The position numbers were made by a program, and so were the translations under genes. The notes under the pieces are model-generated. The model was not told the DNA's origin. It saw only the letters and a list, made by a program, of their open reading frames with translations, and searched no databases. 64,000 nucleotides of DNA from Bordetella avium (GTDB lineage Bacteria; Pseudomonadota; Gammaproteobacteria; Burkholderiales; Burkholderiaceae_B): assembly GCF_034424645.1 (NCBI RefSeq), contig NZ_CP139969.1:1054001-1118000 (forward strand), given 5' to 3'. Below, in pieces: positions 27,038 to 35,573 of the stretch (positions within the stretch are counted from its first letter, which is position 1; every line of letters starts with the position of its first letter).

Positions 27038-27718
27038 TCGCTGAGGAGCTGGCGTTGCCCTGCGCTGAGTTGCAGATGTGCTGCAGTAGGGTGATGGCGC
27101 TGGCGATGGGGGAGGTAATGCCGGGTTGGGCTATCTGCCAGGCCAGCGCGACCTGCGTCGGTGTCGAGTGGGGGGCGCTGGCGACCTCGTCCAGGGCGTT
27201 CAAAATGCGTTCGCCGCGAGCCTCCAGGTATTGTTCGACAATCTTGGCGCTGCGCACGTTCTTGGCCGCGTCGCGGGTGCTGCGGTACTCTTCCCTTCTC
27301 TGATCAGGTCGGCAAAGGCTTCCAGCGTATCTGCCAGCGGGGTATTCGGGGCGTCTCGGTGTGCAGGTCGATATGATCGGTTTGCAGCCGCCGTAACGAG
27401 TCTTCCACGGCGCGGCGGATATAGGCCGGATCGAGGCCGCTCCCATTTCCATGCCGACTTTGGTGGCGAGTACGATGCGGTCGCGTTTTCCCGTTCGTTT
27501 GAGCCATTTTCCGATCAGCGTCTCGGACTCTCCACCTTGCTTGGGCGGCGCCCAGCGTGAATAAACGTCGGCGGTGTCGATGCAGTACAGGCCGGCCTCG
27601 ACCATGGCGTCGAGCAGGGAGAAAGTGCCGGCTTCGTCAACCGTTCAGCCAAAAACATTACCGCCGAAAACCACCGGGGGACGAGTAGGCCGGAACGGCC
27701 TAAGGAGCGACGCTGCAT
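27025..27718 (-). pseudogene. Decayed aldo/keto reductase
   Basis: Pieces of an aldo/keto reductase lie in several frames. The start at 27718 reads MQRRSLGRSGLLVP and then loses frame in the C-run near 27676. The next piece, PPVVFGGNVFG, is cut by a TGA and continues TVDEAGTFSLLDAM and GLYCIDTADVYSRWAP. GLDPAYIRRAVEDSLRRLQ and DHIDLHT are in another frame. The middle of the barrel is missing: the text jumps to a C-terminal part with TPTQVALAWQIAQPG. The true C-terminus, AAHLQLSAGQRQLLSEASA, ends at 27025 after a further shift. An intact enzyme would need about 930 bases against 694 here, so the gene has an internal deletion, several frameshifts and a nonsense codon. Confidence 0.88.
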
Positions 27719-27922
27719 GACGCATCCTTGTTTGCGGGCGTCTCGAGTATAAGGCGCGACGCGGGCTCCCAGAAGCTTTTGAGGGATATCCCGTGCCCCC
27801 TAGGCCGCCACAACCCTTGGGCTGCACGTTAGACTACGGGGTTTCTTGGTTCGGAACGCATGGGCGCAAGGCCTCCGACCCATGACAACCAAACAGATCA
27901 ACCTGCTGGAAGGAGCATTCCT

Positions 27923-28891
27923 ATGCTGATGGGAAAAAAACACTTTCTGACCGTGGGCGCGCTGGCCTTGGCCCTCGCGGCCGGTTCAGCAATGGCGCAA
28001 CAGAAGTCGGTCGCCGTGACGGCCATTGTTGAACACCCCGCGCTCGACGCTGTACGCGACGGGGTCCGGGAAGCGCTCAAGCAGGCAGGCTACGACGCCG
28101 ATAAGAATCTCAAGTGGCAATATCAGAGCGCTCAGGGCAATACGGGCACCGCTGCGCAGATTGCTCGAAAGTTTGTGGGCGACAAACCGGATGTCATCGT
28201 CGCCATCGCCACGCCATCGGCGCAGGCCGTGGTGGCCGCCACCAAGAGCGTGCCGGTGGTCTATTCGGCCGTTACCGATCCAGTTGCCGCGCAACTGGTG
28301 CCCACGATGGGCCCGTCCGGCACCAACGTGACCGGCGTCTCCGACCTCTTGGCGCTGGATAAACAAATCGATCTGATCAAAAAGGTGGTGCCTGATGCCA
28401 AGCGCGTCGGCATGGTCTACAACCCGGGCGAGGCCAATTCCGTCGTGGTGGTCAAGCAGTTGCAGGAGTTGCTGCCCAAGCATGGCTTGACCCTGGTCGA
28501 GGCTGCGGCGCCCCGTACGGTGGACGTGGGTTCGGCAGCACGCAGCCTGATCGGTAAGGTCGATGTGATCTACACCAATACCGACAATAATGTCGTGTCG
28601 GCCTATGAGGCCTTGGTCAAAGTGGGCAACGACGCCAAGATTCCGCTGATTGCCTCGGACACCGACAGCGTCAAGCGTGGTGCGATCGCCGCCCTGGGCA
28701 TTAACTATCGTGATCTGGGTGTGCAGACCGGCAAGATTGCGGTGCGCATTCTCAAGGGAGAAAAGCCGGGCGACATCGCTTCCGAAACCAGTAACAAGCT
28801 GGAACTCTATGTCAATCCGGATGCCGCAGCCAAGCAAGGTGTGACGCTGCCCGAGTCGCTGCTGAAGTCGGCCGCACAAGTCATCAAATAA
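27923..28891 (+). CDS. ABC transporter substrate-binding protein (TrpX/COG2984 type)
   Basis: This 322-residue periplasmic receptor is of the ABC_sub_bind (DUF534) family. A signal peptide ends at AGSAMA and the mature protein starts near QQKSVAVTAIVEHPALD. Family regions are ARKFVGDKPDVIVAIATPSA, VYSAVTDPVAAQLV and GMVYNPGEANSV. Streptococcal TrpX, which binds aromatic amino acids, belongs here, but substrates of the proteobacterial members are mostly unknown. The start ATG 27923 has GGAAGGAG nine bases ahead. The permease and ATPase follow. Confidence 0.88.
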   Translation: MLMGKKHFLTVGALALALAAGSAMAQQKSVAVTAIVEHPALDAVRDGVREALKQAGYDADKNLKWQYQSAQGNTGTAAQIARKFVGDKPDVIVAIATPSAQAVVAATKSVPVVYSAVTDPVAAQLVPTMGPSGTNVTGVSDLLALDKQIDLIKKVVPDAKRVGMVYNPGEANSVVVVKQLQELLPKHGLTLVEAAAPRTVDVGSAARSLIGKVDVIYTNTDNNVVSAYEALVKVGNDAKIPLIASDTDSVKRGAIAALGINYRDLGVQTGKIAVRILKGEKPGDIASETSNKLELYVNPDAAAKQGVTLPESLLKSAAQVIK

Positions 28892-28972
28892 GTTTTTACC
28901 GGGCTGCAAGGCCCTGATATCCACGTTCAAGCGCTACCCTGGTTCACGAGACTGGGGTGGCCTAGGTTCCTC

Positions 28973-29863
28973 ATGTCTCTGTTCTCATTGCTCGGCGCGC
29001 TGGAAATCGGCCTGATCTTCAGCCTGGTCGCCCTGGGCGTTTTCATATCGTTTCGCCTGCTGCGCTTTCCCGATCTGACGGTTGATGGCAGCTTTCCTCT
29101 GGGCGGCGCCGTTGCCGCGACCTTTATTGCGATGGGGGTTGATCCGTTCACGTCGACGCTGGCTGCGACGCTGGCCGGCGCGGTGGCGGGTCTGATTACC
29201 GGCTGGCTTAATGTGCGGCTGCGCATCATGGATTTGCTGGCCAGCATCCTGATGATGATCGCGTTGTACTCGATCAATCTGCGCATCATGGGGCGGCCCA
29301 ATGTGCCGCTGATCACTGAGCCCACTATTTTCACGATTCTTCAGCCTGATTGGATGAGCGACTATATCGCTCGTCCGTTGATACTCCTGGTCGTGGTGCT
29401 GGTGGTCAAGTTTGCTCTGGATTGGTATTTTTCGACGCAAAGCGGGCTGGCTATGCGTGCGACCGGTTCCAACGGCCGCATGGCTCGGGCGCAAGGCGTC
29501 AATACCGGCTGGATGGTGCTGGGCGGCATGGCGTTGTCCAATGCGCTGGTCGGCCTGGCGGGCGCGCTCTTTGCCCAGACCCAGGGCGGTGCGGATATCT
29601 CGATGGGCATTGGCACGATTGTGATCGGCCTGGCGGCCGTGATCGTGGGTGAAAGTATTCTGCCTTCGCGCCGCATGGTGCTCGCTACGCTGGCCGTCAT
29701 CATCGGCGCCATCGTGTACCGCTTCTTCATCGCCTTGGCGCTGAACAGCGATTTCATCGGATTGCAGGCCCAGGACCTGAATCTTGTCACCGCGCTGCTG
29801 GTGACGGTTGCCTTGGTAATCCCCATGCTCAAGCGCCGTCTGCTCGGCAAAAAGGGGTGCTGA
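28973..29863 (+). CDS. ABC transporter permease (TrpY/COG4120 type)
   Basis: This 296-residue permease of the branched-chain-amino-acid type has eight or more hydrophobic segments. It shows SFRLLRFPDLTVDGSFPLGG near the N-terminus, the pattern of this subfamily, and GLAMRATGSNGRMARAQGVN in the cytoplasmic coupling loop. The start is ATG 28973, and the ATPase gene begins one base after its stop. It forms the membrane channel for the receptor encoded just upstream. Confidence 0.9.
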   Translation: MSLFSLLGALEIGLIFSLVALGVFISFRLLRFPDLTVDGSFPLGGAVAATFIAMGVDPFTSTLAATLAGAVAGLITGWLNVRLRIMDLLASILMMIALYSINLRIMGRPNVPLITEPTIFTILQPDWMSDYIARPLILLVVVLVVKFALDWYFSTQSGLAMRATGSNGRMARAQGVNTGWMVLGGMALSNALVGLAGALFAQTQGGADISMGIGTIVIGLAAVIVGESILPSRRMVLATLAVIIGAIVYRFFIALALNSDFIGLQAQDLNLVTALLVTVALVIPMLKRRLLGKKGC

Positions 29864-29864
29864 T

Positions 29865-30659
29865 ATGTTGCGTGCACAGGATCTTTTCATTACCTTCAAT
29901 GCGGGCACGCCTATCGAGACTCGGGCGCTGCGCGGGCTGTCGCTGGATATTCCGACGGGTCAGTTTGTGACCGTGATCGGGTCCAATGGGGCGGGGAAAT
30001 CAACCTTCCTGAACGCCATCTCGGGTGATCTGCCGGTGGACTCCGGCAGCATTCAGATCAATGGCAAGGATGTCACGCGCCAGCCGGTCTGGGAGCGCGC
30101 CGGGCAGGTGGCGCGCGTGTTTCAGGACCCCATGGCGGGCACCTGTGAGGATCTCACCATCGAAGAAAATATGGCGCTGGCAGAGCGGCGCGGCGCAGGC
30201 CGTGGCTTTGGCCGCGCCGTCAAGGCGTCGATGCGTGAGGGTTTCCGCGAGCGTCTGGCTACTCTGGGGCTGGGTCTGGAAAACCGCCTGAGTGATCGTA
30301 TCGGTTTGTTGTCCGGTGGTCAGCGCCAAGCAGTCAGCCTGCTGATGGCCGCGCTGCAACCTTCGCGCATTCTCTTGCTCGACGAACATACCGCCGCGCT
30401 GGACCCGCGCACGGCGGATTTCGTGCTGCAACTGACTGCGCGCATCGTGGCCGAGAACAAGCTGACCGCTATGATGGTGACGCACAGCATGAGGCAGGCG
30501 CTGGACGTCGGTGACCGTACCGTCATGCTGCATCAGGGGCAGGTCGTGCTCGATGTTTCCGGCGATGCCCGTCAAGGGATGGATGTGCCGGACTTGCTGG
30601 CCATGTTTGAGCGCGTCCGCGGCGAAAAGCTGTCAGACGACGCCTTGTTGCTGGGTTGA
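29865..30659 (+). CDS. ABC transporter ATP-binding protein (TrpZ/COG1101 type)
   Basis: This 264-residue ATPase has Walker A GSNGAGKST (residues about 42-50), signature LSGGQRQAVSLLMAAL and Walker B ILLLDEHTAALDP, where the usual DEPT is DEHT as in this subfamily. The start ATG 29865 lies one base after the permease stop, so the three genes are one operon. A clear terminator follows at 30664. Confidence 0.92.
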   Translation: MLRAQDLFITFNAGTPIETRALRGLSLDIPTGQFVTVIGSNGAGKSTFLNAISGDLPVDSGSIQINGKDVTRQPVWERAGQVARVFQDPMAGTCEDLTIEENMALAERRGAGRGFGRAVKASMREGFRERLATLGLGLENRLSDRIGLLSGGQRQAVSLLMAALQPSRILLLDEHTAALDPRTADFVLQLTARIVAENKLTAMMVTHSMRQALDVGDRTVMLHQGQVVLDVSGDARQGMDVPDLLAMFERVRGEKLSDDALLLG

Positions 30660-30663
30660 TGAG

Positions 30664-30694
30664 CAAGGGCCGTGCTGCTACGGCCCTTGTTTTT
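30664..30694 (+). terminator. Rho-independent terminator of the TrpXYZ-like operon
   Basis: CAAGGGCCGT and ACGGCCCTTG pair over ten bases around GCTGCT, followed by five U residues, four bases past the ATPase stop. Confidence 0.92.
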
Positions 30695-30698
30695 GACC

Positions 30699-30726
30699 AT
30701 CGTTATATACAAGGCTATATTTCGAT
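30699..30726 (+). promoter_or_regulatory. ModE box upstream of modABC
   Basis: ATCGTTATATA at 30699-30709 and TATATTTCGAT at 30716-30726 form an inverted repeat with a six-base spacer and two mismatches. It matches the known ModE operator of the form ATCGnTATATA-N6-TATATAACGAT. It lies 37 bases before modA. ModE loaded with molybdate should repress here. Confidence 0.85.
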
Positions 30727-30763
30727 GCCACGGCGCTATCGTGCGCATCAACAGGGATAGACA

Positions 30764-31519
30764 ATGAAGATTTGCAGCAAGATCGTGTTTTCGGTTTTGA
30801 CCGCCATGTTTTCCGCTGGCGCCGCACACGCCGCCGACCTGACCGTTTCGGCCGCTGCCAGCCTGACCAACGCTTTCAAGGAGCTGGGTCAGGCCTATGA
30901 AGCCAAGCACCCTGGCAACAAGGTGGTGTTGAATTTCGCGGCTTCGGATGTCCTGTTGCGCCAGATCGAGCAGGGGGCGCCTGCAGATGTGTTCGCTTCG
31001 GCTGACCAGGCGGCGATGGATCGGGCGGTTGCGCAAAAGGCCGTGCTTCCTGATACGCGCGCGAATTTCGCCGCCAATGCGCTGGTGTTGATTGTGCCGG
31101 CCACGGGCGGGCCTGACGTCAAGAGCACAGAGGATCTCAAGTCCGATCGCGTCAAGCGTGTGGCTTATGGCAATCCGGCGTCTGTGCCGGTAGGTCGTTA
31201 CACCCAGTCTGCGCTCGAGCAGCAGGGCTTGTGGAATACCGTTTCCGCCAAGGGCGTTCCGGCGCAGAACGTGCGTCAAAGTCTTGATTATGTGGCGCGC
31301 GGTGAAGTCGATGCGGGTTTTGTGTTCGCCACCGATGCGATCGTCATGCCTGACAAGGTCAAGGTTGTGACCACGGTGCCTACGCCGCAAGCTATCACCT
31401 ATCCCATTGCGCGGACGACTCGCGACGCCAACAAGGAGGCCGCGCAGGCCTTTATCGACTTCGCCCGTTCCGAAGAGGGTCAGCAGATCCTGGCGCGTTA
31501 CGGCTTCAAAAAGCCTTGA
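30764..31519 (+). CDS. modA: Molybdate ABC transporter, substrate-binding protein
   Basis: ModA captures molybdate in the periplasm. The protein has 251 residues with a signal peptide ending at GAAHA and mature start ADLTVSAAASLTNAFKELG; the Ser and Thr of AASLTNA are the oxyanion-binding residues in this family. APADVFASADQ and YGNPASVPVGRY are further family blocks. The start is ATG 30764 after ACAGGGATAG. It is the first gene of modABC, with a ModE box upstream. Confidence 0.95.
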   Translation: MKICSKIVFSVLTAMFSAGAAHAADLTVSAAASLTNAFKELGQAYEAKHPGNKVVLNFAASDVLLRQIEQGAPADVFASADQAAMDRAVAQKAVLPDTRANFAANALVLIVPATGGPDVKSTEDLKSDRVKRVAYGNPASVPVGRYTQSALEQQGLWNTVSAKGVPAQNVRQSLDYVARGEVDAGFVFATDAIVMPDKVKVVTTVPTPQAITYPIARTTRDANKEAAQAFIDFARSEEGQQILARYGFKKP

Positions 31520-31529
31520 GGACATTCGC

Positions 31530-32204
31530 ATGACTGACCCGGTATGGGTCCCGCTGCTGCTGTCGCTGAAGGTGGCGGGCTGGGCCACCGTCATTAGCGC
31601 CATCAGCGGCACGGCAGTGGGTTTCTGGCTCTCGCGCTGGCGCTCGCCAGCCCGAGAACTGGTGGACTCCATCCTGACGCTGCCGATGGTGCTGCCGCCC
31701 ACCGTGCTGGGTTACTACCTTTTGGTGCTGCTGGGTAGGCGGGGCTTGTTGGGAGAGGTGCTGGCCAAATGGGGCATCGAGCTGGTGTTTACCTGGCAGG
31801 GCGCTGTCATCGCGGCCGCCGTAGTGGCCTTTCCGCTGGTGCTCAAAGGGGCGCGCACCGCATTCGAGCAGGTGGACCCACAGCTCGAAGCCGCGGCCCG
31901 CGTATTGGGTCTGCGTGAGTCGTCCGTGTTTTTCCGCGTCACACTGCCTTTGGCCCTGCGGGGCATCATGGCGGGTGTTTTGCTGGCCTTTGCCCGCGCC
32001 TTGGGAGAATTCGGCGCCACCTTGATGGTGGCGGGCAATCTGCCGGGCCGCACCCAGACCCTGTCCATCGCCATCTACGAGGCGGTGCAGGCAGGTGACG
32101 ATGGCACGGCGAACCTGCTGGTGCTGATCACCTCCGTGACCTGCGTGGCGGCTTTGTTGCTGGCCAGTTGGCTCATGCCCAGGCGCCGAGGAGTGGCGAC
32201 ATGA
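31530..32204 (+). CDS. modB: Molybdate ABC transporter, permease
   Basis: This 224-residue permease has five or six membrane helices. It shows the ModB motifs LTLPMVLPPTVLGYYLLVLLG and the coupling loop EAAARVLGLRESSVFFRVTL. The start is ATG 31530 after TTGAGGAC, ten bases past modA. The stop overlaps the modC start (ATGA). Confidence 0.95.
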   Translation: MTDPVWVPLLLSLKVAGWATVISAISGTAVGFWLSRWRSPARELVDSILTLPMVLPPTVLGYYLLVLLGRRGLLGEVLAKWGIELVFTWQGAVIAAAVVAFPLVLKGARTAFEQVDPQLEAAARVLGLRESSVFFRVTLPLALRGIMAGVLLAFARALGEFGATLMVAGNLPGRTQTLSIAIYEAVQAGDDGTANLLVLITSVTCVAALLLASWLMPRRRGVAT

Positions 32205-32938
32205 TAGATATCGCATTGCGTAAGACCTTGGTGGCGCAAGACCGGCGTTTCGAGATGGATGTACGCTTGCGCACGGCGTCGCGCCGTGTTGTGCTATTTG
32301 GCCCGTCAGGGGCCGGTAAAAGCATGACTTTGCGGGCAGTGGCGGGGCTTCTTCGACCCGATGCTGGCCATATCGCGGTCGATGGGCGGGTGTTCTATGA
32401 CAGCGAGCAGACGCTGTTTCTCCCGCCCCAGGCCCGGCGTGTTGCCTATCTGTTCCAGGACTATGCGCTGTTTCCTCATCTGACCGTGGGGCAGAACGTG
32501 GCCTTTGCGCTGAGTCAGGGTTGGTTCAATCCACGCCGCCGGGGTGTTTCGCCGCAGGCGCGGCGCTGGATTGATGCCTTCGAATTGGGCCCTATTATCA
32601 ATAGCTACCCCGCCCAGATCTCGGGCGGGCAGAAGCAGCGCACGGCATTGGCGCGGGCGCTGGCTTCGGAACCCGCGCTGCTCTTGTTGGACGAGCCCTT
32701 TTCGGCGCTGGATTCTCAGTTGCGCGACAAGATGCGCGCCGAGCTGCGGCAGTTGCTTGACGGGCTGCCGGTGCCGATGATGCTCATCACGCACGATCCC
32801 GCAGATATCGATGCCCTGGGCGATGCGGTGTTTTATCTGCGTGACGGTCGGGTCGCCAAAAGCGAGAGGTGTACGGCGTCAGGCAGCGAGGCGTGCTTAG
32901 TCGGTCACGCCCAGAATGACGCTGGCGGCGCTAAATAG
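32201..32938 (+). CDS. modC: Molybdate ABC transporter, ATPase (short form without TOBE domain)
   Basis: ModC powers molybdate import. Walker A is GPSGAGKSM, where Met replaces the usual Thr; the signature is ISGGQKQRTALARAL and Walker B is LLLLDEPFSALDS. The protein has 245 residues, against about 350 in E. coli, because the C-terminal molybdate-binding TOBE domain is absent; it ends soon after VFYLRDGRVAKSE. The last 42 bases overlap the 3-prime end of modE on the other strand, which may mean that the tail was lost by rearrangement. The start ATG 32201 overlaps modB. Confidence 0.9.
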   Translation: MIDIALRKTLVAQDRRFEMDVRLRTASRRVVLFGPSGAGKSMTLRAVAGLLRPDAGHIAVDGRVFYDSEQTLFLPPQARRVAYLFQDYALFPHLTVGQNVAFALSQGWFNPRRRGVSPQARRWIDAFELGPIINSYPAQISGGQKQRTALARALASEPALLLLDEPFSALDSQLRDKMRAELRQLLDGLPVPMMLITHDPADIDALGDAVFYLRDGRVAKSERCTASGSEACLVGHAQNDAGGAK

Positions 32939-33700
32939 CGCCTGCACTTCGCTGCCTTCGGTCAGGCCAAGCTCACGCTGGCTGTCGCGGGTGATGACGC
33001 AGACCAGTGTGCCGCCGCCTTGCAGGTCGATCACGATCTCATCGTTGACTGCACCGGGACGTATCTGAGCGATATGGCCCGGCAATTGATTGTCTGCCGA
33101 CAGGCGTAGGCCGGAACCCGGCAGGCCGATGAGGACGGCCGACGCTTTGATAAGCGCGATCACCTCGCGCCCGGGCGCGAGTTCCAGCTCCCGTGTGCTT
33201 TCTCGCGTAATGGTGACGCGCAAGGCTTGTCCCCCCGCCAGGTTCAGCCTTATCTCATCGTTGACAGCACCCGGAAGGATGTCCGTGACTATGCCTAACA
33301 GGCGGTTGCGCGCACTGGTTTTGAACATAAGGCGTCTCATGATGTCGAGGTCACCCGTCAGGCCTTGGCTGGCGAGGTGTTGCAGGAAGCGGCCGTGCGC
33401 CTGCTGCAACTGATTGAAAGCCGAAATTAGGCGTTCGGCCTGGGGCGTGAGGCGAGTGCCGCCGCCGCCTTTGCCTCCCGCCGCGCGCTCCATCAAGGGC
33501 AGCCCGGCGAGATTGTTCATGGTGTCGATAGCGTCCCACGCTCCTTTATAGCTCATGCCCACCGCTTTCGCGGCCGCAGTGATGGAGCCGGTTATGCCGA
33601 TCTGGCTTAACAGGGCGATGCGTTGCGCGCCGCCCCAGGTCTGTCCGCCGCTGCGCAGCCAGATGGAGCCATCGAGTTCCAGATCGGGAGAGGAGGTCAT
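32897..33700 (-). CDS. modE: Molybdate-responsive regulator ModE
   Basis: ModE has 267 residues. An N-terminal winged-helix region contains ITGSITAAAKAVGMSYKGAW, followed by the typical LMERAAGGKGGGGTRLT. Two molybdate-binding Mop/TOBE repeats come next (one around SARNRLLGIV and PGAVNDEIRL, the second around ADNQLPGHIA and PGAVNDEIVI). This di-Mop layout is that of E. coli ModE. It lies tail to tail with modC rather than divergent from modA as in E. coli. Its likely target is the box at 30699. The start is ATG 33700 after GAGGAGG. Confidence 0.95.
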   Translation of the reverse strand: MTSSPDLELDGSIWLRSGGQTWGGAQRIALLSQIGITGSITAAAKAVGMSYKGAWDAIDTMNNLAGLPLMERAAGGKGGGGTRLTPQAERLISAFNQLQQAHGRFLQHLASQGLTGDLDIMRRLMFKTSARNRLLGIVTDILPGAVNDEIRLNLAGGQALRVTITRESTRELELAPGREVIALIKASAVLIGLPGSGLRLSADNQLPGHIAQIRPGAVNDEIVIDLQGGGTLVCVITRDSQRELGLTEGSEVQALFSAASVILGVTD

Positions 33701-33795
33701 GCGTTCAGGCCAAAAAAGGGGGAGGGGGGAGTTTATTGCAAGTTGTTTGTATTCAGTGCAAGATCAACTACCTACACTTTCAATCGGAGAGAGCG

Positions 33796-34386
33796 ATGCT
33801 GGCGTTGCCACGGATGTTGAGTGTGCTGGGATTGGCGGCTTTACTGAGCGCCTGCGCAAGCGGGCCTATGGTGCGTAGCGACTACGACCACCAGGTGAAT
33901 TTTGCTCAGTATCGTAGCTTTGCTTTCATGAGCCCGCTGGGCACGGACACCGCCGGGTATACCAATCTGCTGACAGAGCGCTTGAAAAATGCCGCCCGCC
34001 TGCAGATGGAGGACCGGGGCTATGTCTATGACGCTCAAAAGCCGGATTTGCTCGTGAATTTTGGCGCCAAATTGCAGAACAAACTGCTGGTTACGCCCGC
34101 AGCGCCTCCCGCCGTCTGGCCCTATTATGGCTACCGTACGGGTTTTTATGGTCCTTGGCAGGGCTATGGATGGGGCGATGATGTCTATCAATATACGGAG
34201 GGCACGCTCAATGTCGATTTGATCGATCCGCGTCTGCGCCAGCTAGTGTGGGAAGGCGTAGCCGTTGGAGAAGTCAATAATCCGCAGGGCACGCCCAGCG
34301 TTGAGCTGATTCAAAAGGTGATGGGCCAGATCTTCAGCCAATATCCCTTCCGCGCCGGGGTAGGCAGGCCTGCCATGCCCAAGTAG
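33796..34386 (+). CDS. DUF4136 domain lipoprotein
   Basis: This 196-residue protein has a lipoprotein signal, LGLAALLSACASG, followed by the DUF4136 pattern VRSDYDHQVNFAQYRSFAFM and the aromatic PYYGYRTGFYGPW. Such proteins are predicted outer-membrane or periplasmic lipoproteins of unknown role. The start ATG 33796 is preceded by GGAGAGAG. It is divergent from modE and monocistronic. Confidence 0.85.
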   Translation: MLALPRMLSVLGLAALLSACASGPMVRSDYDHQVNFAQYRSFAFMSPLGTDTAGYTNLLTERLKNAARLQMEDRGYVYDAQKPDLLVNFGAKLQNKLLVTPAAPPAVWPYYGYRTGFYGPWQGYGWGDDVYQYTEGTLNVDLIDPRLRQLVWEGVAVGEVNNPQGTPSVELIQKVMGQIFSQYPFRAGVGRPAMPK

Positions 34387-35002
34387 CCATGAATGCGGTC
34401 CAGTGATACTGGGCAGGGCCTGGGTTCTCGGTTGCGGGCTTGCGGGGCGCTGGCGGCTTGGCGGCCTGGGTCGGGCTGCTGAGGCGGGCTGCATCATGGT
34501 TACGATGTCCTGCTCCGGCTTTAGGCGCCGCGGTTTTGGGCGCGCCGTGGCAGCAATACTCGTGCGACCCGATCCACCATGGGGCCTGCCCCGGCAGGGG
34601 CTACCGTAGATCCTGATGTCTTTGCGCAAGATTAAAGACCCGCCTTTCGTCAATAAATGGGCTTTCCCTGCCGTGCGCCCGGTGTTGGGGCGTCTGATGG
34701 GTTGGGCTCCTCGTTTTCCCTCTGTATGCTGGCGCACAGGACCGAACCGTGGGTAGTCATGGCGCGAGAAGTCGCTAAAGATAGGTAAGGTAGGTCTGAT
34801 TTATGTGCAAGCAAGCTGGAGGCTAACGCAAGCCGCCGTAATCTGTCGTGCAATTGAGCAAGCTGGCGCGTAGGCATGCGCTCGATCTCTCGCGGTCTGT
34901 ATTTGGGCCAGAGGGGGCAGATCCTGATCCTTCCGCAAGCCGCGGCAACAGGAGTGGCCAACAAGCCTGCGCACGTTTGCCGTCTCTCCTGTCCATGCTG
35001 CC
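34387..35002. other. Gene-poor region between the lipoprotein and winged-helix genes
   Basis: About 616 bases hold open frames on both strands, but none shows a domain or a convincing start. GCCCCTGCCGGGGCAGG at 34584-34601 (minus-strand reading) can fold into a hairpin without a U-run. I see no tRNA or known RNA element. It probably carries the promoter of the regulator gene at 35003. Confidence 0.4.
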
Positions 35003-35386
35003 ATGACCCAACACTCTTACGCTTCAGACTTGCCCGCTGACGTCGTCGCCACCGACGACGGCGCGGCGCCTCATGCATCAGCCAACTCGGATGAGACCTG
35101 GAATCTGCTCTACCGTGGCTGGGTGCTGAGTACGCCGCGAGGGGTGCGCATCAGCCTTACCGCGCTTGAACGAGTGTGTTTTCTGGCTATCGTCGAACAT
35201 CCCGGAAGGGAGCTCTCACGTGATGCGTTGATGAAAGCCTTGCCAGGCTCCAGTCTGCGCACGCTCAATGTTGCCATCAGTCGTTTGCGCAAAAAAGTCA
35301 GCGAGGTCGGTGCCGAACTGCCCTTGCATACGGTACACGGTATGGGGTATGTGTTTTTAGGCCATCTGAACGTCCAGCCCTCCTGA
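35003..35386 (+). CDS. Free-standing winged-helix regulator (OmpR/PhoB C-terminal type)
   Basis: This 127-residue protein consists of little more than a Trans_reg_C DNA-binding domain: LTALERVCFLAIVEHPGREL, then RDALMKALPG, the recognition part SLRTLNVAISRLRKKVSE and the wing LHTVHGMGYVFLG. There is no receiver domain, no sensor and no membrane segment, and the first 35 residues are low-complexity. The start is ATG 35003. A hairpin with six U residues follows, so it is its own transcript. Its place before the RND efflux operon suggests a local regulator, but that is an inference. Confidence 0.85.
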   Translation: MTQHSYASDLPADVVATDDGAAPHASANSDETWNLLYRGWVLSTPRGVRISLTALERVCFLAIVEHPGRELSRDALMKALPGSSLRTLNVAISRLRKKVSEVGAELPLHTVHGMGYVFLGHLNVQPS

Positions 35387-35393
35387 GAGCGGT

Positions 35394-35413
35394 CGTTGCA
35401 TTCAACGTTTTTT
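35394..35413 (+). terminator. Short terminator-like hairpin
   Basis: CGTTG and CAACG pair around CATT and are followed by six T residues, eight bases past the regulator stop. The stem is only five pairs. Confidence 0.5.
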
Positions 35414-35573
35414 GTCAACAATCAGGCATTTGCTAGTGGTTTTTGGCACAAACTTCAGGGTTTCCCCGCAAAAATGCGCTAAAGTACGCGAGTTCGCGTC
35501 CCCCCTCACCCTATGACAATATCCGCTACACGGCGGCAGTGGGGGCGACGTGCTTTCACTCCGTGAGGGATTC

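Noticed and set aside
34243-34737. 164-codon open frame on minus overlapping the lipoprotein gene
   Set aside because: Its Arg/Pro-rich composition is typical of a shadow frame, and it lies antisense to a gene with a clear lipobox.
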